Positions 44,642 through 51,919 of a stretch of DNA of 64,000 nt are shown here, piece after piece. The DNA is from Chitinophagales bacterium. Its GTDB lineage: Bacteria > Bacteroidota > Bacteroidia > Chitinophagales > LD1. Within the stretch, counting starts at the first letter, position 1, and every line of letters starts with the position of its first letter. Under the pieces are notes generated by a model. The model saw only the letters and a list, made by a program, of their open reading frames with translations. It was not told where the DNA came from and searched no databases. The translations under genes were made by a program, and so were the position numbers. The stretch covers positions 186,001-250,000 of the forward strand of contig JAEUUZ010000059.1 of assembly GCA_016786765.1 (NCBI GenBank), given 5' to 3'.

Positions 44642-45531
44642 TTGTTGATGAGTTTTTGAACGGAATCAAGAAGCGCTGTTCCAGCTAATCCGTTTTCTTC
44701 TTGATGCCAAAGTTGATTGCCATATTTTCCGCTAGGGTAACCTGTTGCGTAAAGTGGTATGTATGTGTTTACTTTATTCCCGTTTTGCAAGAAAAGAGAG
44801 GCTAATGCTTCGTGCATGCCACATTGACCTTGATGTTCTTCAATGGTTAATACTTTCCCGATGGTATTTATTTTGTCACTTAATTCAGTTGGAATATGAT
44901 TGACAGGGAAAATACTCAACAACCATACTTCTAAATCCTTAGCTTCTTCTAACTGCAAGATGTTTTCCAACACCGGTCCGGTGCCAATCACCACACCCTT
45001 TGTACCCTCTTTTATTTTACGCCATTGCTGAAATGGAGTGGTAATGGTCTTTGCCGCCAAGTTCAAACGCAGATAATTAGGGTGTTTATCGGCAATCATC
45101 CACTGAATGGCTTCTCCAACATCAGTTCCATTAAAAGGAATAACAATGCGCATGTTTTGCAACAAACGCAAAGCACCAATATCTTCAATATTATGATGGG
45201 TTGCGCCCATAATTCCATATCCGAAACCTCCACCATTGCCTACAATTTTTACAGGCAAATTGTGTAAACACACATCGTTTCTAATTTGCTCATATGGCCT
45301 AAGGGTTACAAAAGGCGAAATGCTGTAACACCATGGAATAAAACCTTCATGTGCCAATGAGGCCGCTACAGTAATCATGTTTTGTTCTGCAACACCAGCA
45401 TTGATAAAATGCTCGCCAAATGTTACTTGCACTTTTTCTAATGCCATATAGCCTAAGTCTCCGGTGAGGAAAATAAGGTTATTGTGTTCCGTTTTGGCAT
45501 TAATGATTGACTGTGCAAATTCGTTACGCAT
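44638..45531 (-). CDS. Transketolase C-terminal half (pyrimidine-binding and C domains)
   Basis: A 297-residue protein corresponding to only the second half of a transketolase-type thiamine diphosphate enzyme: LTGDLG near the start, GVAEQNMITVAASLA with the catalytic Glu of the pyrimidine domain, a GATHHNIEDIGALR loop with the conserved His, and the C-terminal domain VIGTGPVLENIL and TIEEHQGQCGMHEAL. Split transketolases exist and are usually encoded beside their N-terminal TPP-binding half. No such half is adjacent here: the upstream neighbour is gap and the downstream one is a DinB-like gene. It may pair with a distant partner, often in sugar-building clusters. Start is at an ATG directly upstream of MRNEFAQ. 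Confidence 0.85.
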   Translation of the reverse strand: MRNEFAQSIINAKTEHNNLIFLTGDLGYMALEKVQVTFGEHFINAGVAEQNMITVAASLAHEGFIPWCYSISPFVTLRPYEQIRNDVCLHNLPVKIVGNGGGFGYGIMGATHHNIEDIGALRLLQNMRIVIPFNGTDVGEAIQWMIADKHPNYLRLNLAAKTITTPFQQWRKIKEGTKGVVIGTGPVLENILQLEEAKDLEVWLLSIFPVNHIPTELSDKINTIGKVLTIEEHQGQCGMHEALASLFLQNGNKVNTYIPLYATGYPSGKYGNQLWHQEENGLAGTALLDSVQKLINK

Positions 45532-45600
45532 GGGTTAAATGTTCTCCGACAAAAGAAAGATTAAATCTATGGAATACCAAGCCTGTTTGGGTAATGTTTC

Positions 45601-45636
45601 AAAAAAAATACCGCTGAAGTTTTCAGCGGTATTTTT
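45601..45636 (-). terminator. Rho-independent terminator after gap
   Basis: A 15-bp perfect stem AAAAATACCGCTGAA/TTCAGCGGTATTTTT (45604-45618 with 45622-45636), a three-base loop and a U run on the minus strand, nine bases past the gap stop. Confidence 0.88.
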
Positions 45637-45644
45637 GGAATATT

Positions 45645-47093
45645 TTAGAAGTAAATATTTCGTCTTACTCCGGCTAAGTGCTTTGCTAATCGCATCACCT
45701 GGCAAGTGTAACCATATTCATTATCGTACCAAGCATAAATCACGATGTTTTGTCCATCTTCCGAAACAATCGTAGCATGACTATCAATTTCACATGCTTG
45801 TGGATTTCCGATTACATCCGATGAAACTAATTCGGCTGACATAGAATAATCAATTTGCTCTACTAAATCGCCATACAATGAAGCGTTTTTCAATAGATTA
45901 TTCAACTCCGCAACGTTTGTTCCTTTTGCAATTTTTAAGTTCAAGATCGCTAAAGATACATTTGGAACAGGAACACGAACTGCATTTGACGTTAATAGTC
46001 CTTGCATATCCGGGAATACTTTTGTTACTGCTTTTCCTGCACCTGTTTCAGTAATTACCATGTTGGTAGGAGCTGAGCGACCTCTTCTTTCTTTTTTGTG
46101 GTAATTATCTAATAAGTTTTGATCGTTGGTAAACGCGTGTACGGTTTCAATATGACCTTTTTCGATGCCGAAGTTTTCTCTAATCACTTTGATAACAGGA
46201 ACGATTGCATTTGTAGTACAACTTGCTGCAGAGAAAATCTGTCCATCACGTCCAGCCTCATATTGTTTGTGATTTACACCGTAAACGATATTAGGAATAT
46301 TGCCTTTGCCCGGTGCAGTCAAAATCACCATGCTAACGCCTTTGGATTTCAAGTGTTCGCTCAAACCTGCCTCATCTCTCCATGCTCCGGTATTATCAAT
46401 TACAATTGCATCGTTAATGCCATATGCAGTGTAATCTACTGATGAAGGCGAAGCGGCAGTAATCATTTGTACTTTATGTCCGTTGATGATGATGCAACCG
46501 CTTTCTTGATCGGCTTCAACAACACCTGCAAATTTTCCGTGAACAGAATCTTTACGTAACAATGATGCTCTTTTTACTAAATCATCCGTTGCTTTATCGC
46601 GCGTAACAATAGCTTTCAAACGCAATTGGTGCCCAGAGCCTGAGTGCTCAATCAAAATTCTTGCCGCTAAACGACCAATACGTCCGAAGCCATATAAAAC
46701 AACATCTCTTGGTTTTAGTTCTTTTGGTTCAGCGTTAATTAACGAATCTAACTTCGTTTTTACAAAGGCATCGTAATCCGGATTTGATCCGTCTTCAATG
46801 TATTCTTTTGATAAACGACCGATATCGATTTTAGCAGGAGCTAAATTTAACTTTTCAATGGCGGAAGTTAGGTTCAATGTTAATTGCACATTGATAGGTA
46901 GCCCGGTGAATTTTACTGCGTATGCGTGGTCGTTGATGATTTCACTTACGCGTTTATCGAATAATTTTCTTCTGAATAGTACTAATTCTACCGAGTTGTT
47001 GAGTTGTAGTTTACTTGCTTTTTCTAAAAGCTCCAAAGTTGCTCGCTCGTTGTTAATCCAGTTGTTAAGCTCCGCTTCGTATCTGTCTGCCAT
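45645..47093 (-). CDS. gap: Glyceraldehyde-3-phosphate dehydrogenase, long Bacteroidota form
   Basis: A 482-residue enzyme of glycolysis/gluconeogenesis. After a ~125-residue N-terminal extension (ELNNWINNERATLELLEKASKL...), the NAD(P) Rossmann motif VVLYGFGRIGRLAARIL appears, then the catalytic Cys in SAASCTTNAIVPV, the HAFTNDQNLLDN segment and WYDNEYGY. The extension is not seen in standard ~335-residue GapA, but a long form of this type is known to me from Bacteroidota. Its role and cofactor preference are uncertain. The gene is followed by a strong terminator. Confidence 0.93.
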   Translation of the reverse strand: MADRYEAELNNWINNERATLELLEKASKLQLNNSVELVLFRRKLFDKRVSEIINDHAYAVKFTGLPINVQLTLNLTSAIEKLNLAPAKIDIGRLSKEYIEDGSNPDYDAFVKTKLDSLINAEPKELKPRDVVLYGFGRIGRLAARILIEHSGSGHQLRLKAIVTRDKATDDLVKRASLLRKDSVHGKFAGVVEADQESGCIIINGHKVQMITAASPSSVDYTAYGINDAIVIDNTGAWRDEAGLSEHLKSKGVSMVILTAPGKGNIPNIVYGVNHKQYEAGRDGQIFSAASCTTNAIVPVIKVIRENFGIEKGHIETVHAFTNDQNLLDNYHKKERRGRSAPTNMVITETGAGKAVTKVFPDMQGLLTSNAVRVPVPNVSLAILNLKIAKGTNVAELNNLLKNASLYGDLVEQIDYSMSAELVSSDVIGNPQACEIDSHATIVSEDGQNIVIYAWYDNEYGYTCQVMRLAKHLAGVRRNIYF

Positions 47094-47119
47094 TTCGATT
47101 AAAGGTTTGTTTTGTTAAT

Positions 47120-47151
47120 AAAAAAAAGTCCATAACTGAATGTATGGACTT
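47120..47151 (-). terminator. Rho-independent terminator after rpoD
   Basis: A 9-bp stem (47126-47134 with 47143-47151), an eight-base loop, and a run of U on the minus strand, ten bases past the rpoD stop. Confidence 0.82.
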
Positions 47152-47161
47152 CCTAAAGTTT

Positions 47162-48028
47162 TTATCCTAAGTAAGATTTTAACAGCTCGCTTTTCGCGCT
47201 GGCTTTTAGGCGCATCAAGGCTTTATCCTTAATCTGACGAACACGTTCTTTCGTCAAATCATATTTCATAGAAATGTCTTCCAAAGACATAGGATGATCC
47301 ATACCAATACCGAAATACAATTTCAATACTTCAGCTTGTTTTTCATGTAAGGTGCCTAATGAACGCTCAATTTCCTGACGCAAAGAATCGTGATATGCAA
47401 TTTTACCATCCGCTGATTCCGCATTTGGGTTCACCAAAACGTCAATCAAAGCATTTTCTTCTCCATTTACGAAAGGCGCATCAACAGATACGTGACGACC
47501 TGCAATACCTAATGTTGTTCTTACTTCATCTTCCTCTACATTCAACAAAGTCGCTAACTCTTCCGGAGATGGCTCACGTTCGAATTCTTGCTCCAATGTT
47601 TGGAACGCTTTGTTGATTTTCGTTAAAGAACCCACTTTGTTCAATGGCAAACGCACAATACGCGATTGTTCAGCTAATGCCTGTAAGATAGACTGACGAA
47701 TCCACCACACCGCGTAAGAAATGAATTTGAAACCTTTGGTTTCATCGAAACGTTGAGCGGCTTTGATTAGACCTAAGTTTCCTTCGTTAATTAAATCGGG
47801 CAAACTTAAACCTTGGTTTTGGTATTGTTTAGCCACAGAAACCACGAAACGCAAGTTGGCTTTCGTTAATTTTTCAAGGGCTCTTTGGTCGCCCATTTTT
47901 ATCTTTTTCGCCAAAACCACCTCTTCTTCAGCGGTAATCAAGTCTACTTTTCCTATTTCCTGTAAATATTTTTCTAATGAAGCACTTTCACGATTCGTAA
48001 TTGATTTCGTGATTTTGAGTTGACGCAT
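47162..48028 (-). CDS. rpoD: Primary RNA polymerase sigma factor (RpoD/SigA, Bacteroidota type)
   Basis: A 288-residue group-1 sigma factor. I choose ATG at 48028, giving the usual N-terminus [14 protein letters not shown]; the GTG two codons earlier is less likely. Region 1.2 begins [14 protein letters not shown], region 2 has [21 protein letters not shown] and [13 protein letters not shown], region 3 has [14 protein letters not shown], and region 4 has [25 protein letters not shown]. It lacks the acidic region 1.1 insert of E. coli RpoD, matching the Bacteroidota form that reads TTG...TAnnTTTG promoters. The gene is divergent from the RPE-CBS gene with facing promoters. Confidence 0.95.
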   Translation of the reverse strand: MRQLKITKSITNRESASLEKYLQEIGKVDLITAEEEVVLAKKIKMGDQRALEKLTKANLRFVVSVAKQYQNQGLSLPDLINEGNLGLIKAAQRFDETKGFKFISYAVWWIRQSILQALAEQSRIVRLPLNKVGSLTKINKAFQTLEQEFEREPSPEELATLLNVEEDEVRTTLGIAGRHVSVDAPFVNGEENALIDVLVNPNAESADGKIAYHDSLRQEIERSLGTLHEKQAEVLKLYFGIGMDHPMSLEDISMKYDLTKERVRQIKDKALMRLKASAKSELLKSYLG

Positions 48029-48054
48029 TCCCACTATTCCTATAATTTAGAACG

Positions 48055-48085
48055 CGAATATAGTACATTTTAGGCAGATGCGCAA
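48055..48085 (-). promoter_or_regulatory. Possible rpoD promoter
   Basis: Minus strand: TTG (48085-48083), 20 bases, then TATATTCG (48062-48055), one mismatch from TAnnTTTG, with the ATG 27 bases beyond. Spacing fits the Bacteroidota -33/-7 pattern. Confidence 0.45.
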
Positions 48086-48148
48086 GGGGGATTCCACTAT
48101 TTTGGATATTTTTATTGATATCAAAAATTGTACCATAATCTATAAATC

Positions 48149-48177
48149 TTGGAATTTCAATTCTAAAATTACCTTTG
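48149..48177 (+). promoter_or_regulatory. Promoter of the RPE-CBS gene
   Basis: TTG (48149-48151), 18 bases, then TACCTTTG (48170-48177), an exact consensus match. The ATG starts only six bases after the box, so the transcript would have almost no 5' leader. Confidence 0.55.
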
Positions 48178-48182
48178 TAACA

Positions 48183-49187
48183 ATGAAGATATCTGCCTCC
48201 ATCTTTGCACAAAATCAAAAAACAATTGATGCGCTTGTGGCTGAACTCCAAAAAATTGGGGTAACGATGTTGCATGTAGATTGGAAGGGAGAAGCAAACG
48301 TTATTGCTTTTTTGGAAGAAAATTTATCGCATCTCACTTTGCCGTTAGATGTGCATTTGATTCATGCGCAACCGCAACAGTTTTTTTCTTCATTATCTGC
48401 CATAAAACCGCAACGTGTTTGTTTGCAGTTTGAGGAAATGAATAGTATTGATTCCGCTTTTTTCAGTTTGCCTGCACTGAAAGGCATGGCGATAACTACA
48501 CAAACACTCATAAGTACATTGGGTTCAGCACTAATAAAGCAATTAGATTTTGTGATGTTGATGTGTACGACTCCCGGTGAAAGTGGCGGAAAATTCCAAA
48601 AAGAGAATTTTCAAAAAATCAATCAACTTAAATACGAATATCCTAACCTATCCATTACTATTGATGGTGGTGTAAATAGTGAAGTGGCCTTTATTCTTCG
48701 TTTGTTAGGGGTAGATACCATTGTTTCCGGCTCCTACCTGATGGATAAAAGCGAGTATGGCGCCAACATGTTGAATTTACTTCGTCCGTATGCCGGAGAA
48801 ACCTTTTGCGTAAAAGATTTTATGGTGAGTAAAGCCTATTTACCAATGCTCAAAACTGGTACATTTAGTTTTAAAGAAGCCGTGCAAAAAATCGAAGATT
48901 ATAAGTCGGGTTACGTTTTGATAGAAGATGAAAATGGCCGATTTTGTGGGATTGTATCGAATGCCGATGTGCGCAAAACTATGTTGAAACATTGGACGAA
49001 TTTAGATGGAATTGCTGAATCCGATTTTGTGAATGCAACACCTTTTTCAGTGAATGAAAATGCGACCGTGCGCGAAATGTTGAAAACGATTGAAGCAATT
49101 GGCAGGGTAATTTTATTTTTACCGGTGATTAATAACAATAATGAACTCACAGGATTAGTGCCTTTGAACAATTTGGCAAAAGGCTAA
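48183..49187 (+). CDS. Divergent ribulose-phosphate 3-epimerase-like domain fused to a CBS pair
   Basis: A 334-residue protein; the ATG at 48183 is preferred since homology begins at MKISASIFAQN and a consensus -7 box lies directly upstream. Residues 1-205 are an RPE-like TIM barrel: metal ligands His31, Asp33 (LHVDW), His58 (LDVHLI) and Asp161 (TIDGGVN) are kept, but MDGxFVPN after Asp33 is replaced by WKGEAN and NPGFGGQ by TPGESGGKF. Residues ~208-334 are two CBS motifs (KDFMVSKAYLPML, YVLIEDENGRFCGIVSNADVRK, LFLPVINNNNELTGLVPL), which usually bind adenine nucleotides. So it may be a nucleotide-regulated epimerase or a related isomerase. Followed by a DAHP synthase 17 bases later. Confidence 0.82.
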   Translation: MKISASIFAQNQKTIDALVAELQKIGVTMLHVDWKGEANVIAFLEENLSHLTLPLDVHLIHAQPQQFFSSLSAIKPQRVCLQFEEMNSIDSAFFSLPALKGMAITTQTLISTLGSALIKQLDFVMLMCTTPGESGGKFQKENFQKINQLKYEYPNLSITIDGGVNSEVAFILRLLGVDTIVSGSYLMDKSEYGANMLNLLRPYAGETFCVKDFMVSKAYLPMLKTGTFSFKEAVQKIEDYKSGYVLIEDENGRFCGIVSNADVRKTMLKHWTNLDGIAESDFVNATPFSVNENATVREMLKTIEAIGRVILFLPVINNNNELTGLVPLNNLAKG

Positions 49188-49204
49188 TCTCAAATCTGAA
49201 ACTG

Positions 49205-50203
49205 ATGATATTACACTTACATAAAGGAACAACAGAAGAACATGCGCAAACGCTGGCAAAAGAAACGAAAAGCACTATCTCGTTTGATGGGGAAAAATAT
49301 GTTTTGGTGACTTCGTCAAAAGTAAAAGAGGTGCCTGAAATCGCTAAAACATTGGTGTCAGAGTCTTTTGTTACATCATCTGATATTCAATTGGCAAGTA
49401 AAGAATATCAGCAAGCGGTGCGCACTATTCAGCTTAACGATTTTGCTATTGGCGGAACAACTTACAATACCGTAATGATAGCGGGACCTTGTTCCGTAGA
49501 ATCGGAGGAACAGATTGAACAAGCTGCAAAGTTGTGCGTAGAGTTAGGCGTGAAAGTATTGCGTGCCGGGGCATACAAGCCGAGGACATCACCATATACG
49601 TTTCAAGGTTTAGGATTAGACGGATTGAAGTTATTGGCCAAGATGCGCGATAAGTATGGCTTACAAATCATAACGGAAGTGCGCGACAGTACGCATATTG
49701 ACGAAGTAATTGAATATGCCGATATCATTCAAATTGGCGCAAAAGCCATGTACGATCATGGTATATTACGCAAATGCGGAGAAACGAAAAAGCCTGTATT
49801 GTTGAAAAGAGGCTTCGGTACTACATTACAAGAGTTTGTACAAGCGGCAGAATTTATTTTGAGTGGAGGCAATCCCAATGTGATTTTGTGCGAACGCGGT
49901 ATAAGAACCTTTGAAACCAAAACCCGTTTCACACTCGATTTGTGTGGCGTTGCTTGGTTGAAACAATACACGAATTTGCCGGTAATATTGGATCCTAGTC
50001 ATGCTATTGGCTATGCTTATGGAGTGCCTGATTTGGCTAGAGCTTGTGTGGCCATGGGTATTGATGGATTATTGATTGAAACGCATCCAAATCCCAAATT
50101 AGCACAATCGGATGCCGATCAACAATTGAATTTTGATGAATTTAGACATTTATATGCCTCGTTAAATGCAGTAGCTTCGGCTGTTTGCAGAAAGATGGTG
50201 TAA
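49205..50203 (+). CDS. 3-Deoxy-7-phosphoheptulonate (DAHP) synthase, class I-beta
   Basis: A 332-residue enzyme condensing PEP and erythrose 4-phosphate, the first step of aromatic amino acid synthesis. An N-terminal ferredoxin-like domain (~90 residues) precedes the barrel with the motifs MIAGPCSVESEEQI, LRAGAYKPRTSPYTFQG, QIGAKAMYDHGILR, LLKRGFGTT, LCERGIRTF and LDPSHAIG. This is the I-beta form; no chorismate mutase domain is fused. It sits 17 bases behind the RPE-CBS gene. Both substrate pools are linked to the pentose phosphate pathway: RPE output feeds erythrose 4-phosphate, so co-expression makes metabolic sense (inference). Confidence 0.94.
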   Translation: MILHLHKGTTEEHAQTLAKETKSTISFDGEKYVLVTSSKVKEVPEIAKTLVSESFVTSSDIQLASKEYQQAVRTIQLNDFAIGGTTYNTVMIAGPCSVESEEQIEQAAKLCVELGVKVLRAGAYKPRTSPYTFQGLGLDGLKLLAKMRDKYGLQIITEVRDSTHIDEVIEYADIIQIGAKAMYDHGILRKCGETKKPVLLKRGFGTTLQEFVQAAEFILSGGNPNVILCERGIRTFETKTRFTLDLCGVAWLKQYTNLPVILDPSHAIGYAYGVPDLARACVAMGIDGLLIETHPNPKLAQSDADQQLNFDEFRHLYASLNAVASAVCRKMV

Positions 50204-50234
50204 TGGTTTTGAAATATTAACAGCGAAAGTCACA

Positions 50235-51398
50235 ATGGAAAAATACCTACAACGCGGAGTATCAGCATCGAAAGAAGATGTACATAATGCAGTAGCGCAC
50301 TTAGATAAGGGTTTATTCCCGAAATCGTTTTGCAAGATTTTCCCCGATTATTTTTCCGGAGATGCCGATTATTGTATTGCACAAAGCTCTGATGGTTCTG
50401 GAACGAAATCGGTGTTAGCCTATTTATATTGGAAGGAAACCGGAGATGTAAGCGTTTGGAAAGGCATTGCACAAGATGCACTAGTGATGAATTTGGATGA
50501 TTTGCTCTGTGTAGGGGCTACCGATAATTTTCTCTTTACTTCTATCATCAATCGCAATAAAGCGAATATTCCCGGAGAAGTTATTGCGGCTATCATCGAA
50601 GGCTCAAATGCTTTCGTAGAGAAGATGCGCGGATTAGGCGTTAATATTCATTTTACCGGTGGAGAAACAGCCGATTTAGGCGATGCTGTTCGAACCGTAA
50701 CTGTAGATGCTTCTATTGCCGTGCGCATGAAACGTGAAGATTTGATTCTTACGCAAAATATTAAACCGGGTTTGATGATTGTGGGCTTTGCATCAGACGG
50801 ACAAGCAACCTACGAAGAAGAATACAATTCAGGGATTTCAAGCAATGGATTAACCTCTGCCCGACATGATTTACTATCGAAATATTATGCCGAAAACTAT
50901 CCTGAAACTTATGAGCCTTCATTAAATCCGGCTATAGTGTATTGTGGATCTAAACGTGTTACAGATACATTAGAAGGTACGCCACTCAATATTGGGAAGG
51001 CTTTACTTTCACCTACAAGAACATTTGCTCCAATTATCATGCAAATGCAAAAAGAGTTGCGAGGTCAAATCAAAGGTATTATCAATAATACAGGTGGCTC
51101 ACAAACTAAGGTAATGCACTATGTAGAAGACGTTCGCATTGTGAAAAATAATTTGTTGCCTATTCCTCCTTTATTTGAATTGATTCAACGCGAATCAAAT
51201 ACCAATTGGAAAGAAATGTTCAAAGTGCTGAACTGCGGTACACGCATGGAGGTGTATGTGGAAGAGCAATATGCGCAACAAGTAATCGCCATAGCCAAAT
51301 CGTTCGGTGTACATGCTGATGTTATTGGCTATACAGAGGCGCACAAAGGAGTTGAAGTGAAAGTGCAATCTACATTTGGGGAGTTTTTATACTCTTAA
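50235..51398 (+). CDS. purM: Phosphoribosylformylglycinamidine cyclo-ligase (AIR synthase)
   Basis: A 387-residue PurM-type ATP-dependent cyclase of purine synthesis. Conserved features: SSDGSGTKSVLAYL with the phosphate-binding Asp and Gly-Thr-Lys, DALVMNLDDLLCVGA, FTGGETADLGDAV, and a C-terminal domain with NIGKALLSPTRTFAPI, NNTGGSQTKV and FKVLNCGTRMEVYV. It is longer than E. coli PurM (345), as I recall for the Bacteroidota form. It is the last gene of the run and is followed 87 bases later by the small ORF that begins the inorganic-carbon operon. Confidence 0.9.
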   Translation: MEKYLQRGVSASKEDVHNAVAHLDKGLFPKSFCKIFPDYFSGDADYCIAQSSDGSGTKSVLAYLYWKETGDVSVWKGIAQDALVMNLDDLLCVGATDNFLFTSIINRNKANIPGEVIAAIIEGSNAFVEKMRGLGVNIHFTGGETADLGDAVRTVTVDASIAVRMKREDLILTQNIKPGLMIVGFASDGQATYEEEYNSGISSNGLTSARHDLLSKYYAENYPETYEPSLNPAIVYCGSKRVTDTLEGTPLNIGKALLSPTRTFAPIIMQMQKELRGQIKGIINNTGGSQTKVMHYVEDVRIVKNNLLPIPPLFELIQRESNTNWKEMFKVLNCGTRMEVYVEEQYAQQVIAIAKSFGVHADVIGYTEAHKGVEVKVQSTFGEFLYS

Positions 51399-51464
51399 TG
51401 GGAAACATCTTTGATAAAAATCATTAACATAAGGTGTAGATTTATTAATTTTCAACTATACTAT

Positions 51465-51472
51465 TATATTCG
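51465..51472 (+). promoter_or_regulatory. Possible -7 box (TATATTCG) for the inorganic-carbon operon
   Basis: TATATTCG ends 13 bases before the TTG start at 51486. It is one mismatch from TAnnTTTG and identical to the boxes at 26775, 48055 and 59836. No -33 TTG is seen at the expected distance. Confidence 0.4.
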
Positions 51473-51485
51473 TCAAAATTCTTTT

Positions 51486-51797
51486 TTGAAAAGTATTCTC
51501 ACATATTGCTCAATACTATTACTGACTTTACTTGTTTCCACTAAACCACTATTCAGTTTAGTAGGTAAAAGCAAGTTGTTTTCAGTTTGTTATTTGGTTG
51601 AAAGCGAAAGTGAAGAAGATTCTAAGTCTAAAGTTATAGAAGAGGAGTCTGACAAACTAATGTATTCGCAATCTTTTTCCGCAACCGATTTCACCAGCAT
51701 CGAGCAATCGGAAAAAATAATTACAATGACTTTTTATATATTAGGGAAAATCGATTTCCCTTTTATTCAAAATGTATTGCTTCCTCCTGAACTTTAA
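51486..51797 (+). CDS. Small acidic membrane-anchored protein of unknown function
   Basis: A 103-residue product with a TTG start at 51486; an earlier TTG at 51411 would lie upstream of the putative -7 box. It has a hydrophobic N-terminal stretch (SILTYCSILLLTLLVSTKPLFSLV), then an acidic, disorder-like run (ESESEEDSKSKVIEEESD), then hydrophobic segments FYILGKIDFPFIQNVLLPPEL at the end. So it is likely exported or anchored with an acidic external loop. I recall similar small proteins in Bacteroidota ending in IPPPE, also of unknown function. It comes directly before a SulP-CA-DabA-DabB group, but short hairpins and 122 bases separate them, so operon membership is inference. Confidence 0.65.
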   Translation: MKSILTYCSILLLTLLVSTKPLFSLVGKSKLFSVCYLVESESEEDSKSKVIEEESDKLMYSQSFSATDFTSIEQSEKIITMTFYILGKIDFPFIQNVLLPPEL

Positions 51798-51813
51798 TTT
51801 CCCCTTCCTTATT

Positions 51814-51849
51814 GCGCCTATATTTTGGCGCTTTTGCCAATCATTTGGC
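51814..51849 (+). other. Consecutive short hairpins between the small ORF and SulP
   Basis: GCGCC/GGCGC (51814-51818 with 51827-51831, then TTTT) and GCCAA/TTGGC (51836-51840 with 51845-51849). The first could be a weak terminator or attenuator; stems are short. Confidence 0.4.
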
Positions 51850-51919
51850 TTGAGTTATTCCTCCCAAATATTTTTTTTGGAAATGATAGCGAGTATTTAG
51901 TAGTTACATAAAATGTTAT

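Noticed and set aside
51411-51485. N-terminal extension of the small acidic protein from a TTG at 51411
   Set aside because: The added residues are polar/aromatic and the putative -7 box at 51465 would fall inside the gene. The TTG at 51486 gives a normal hydrophobic start.
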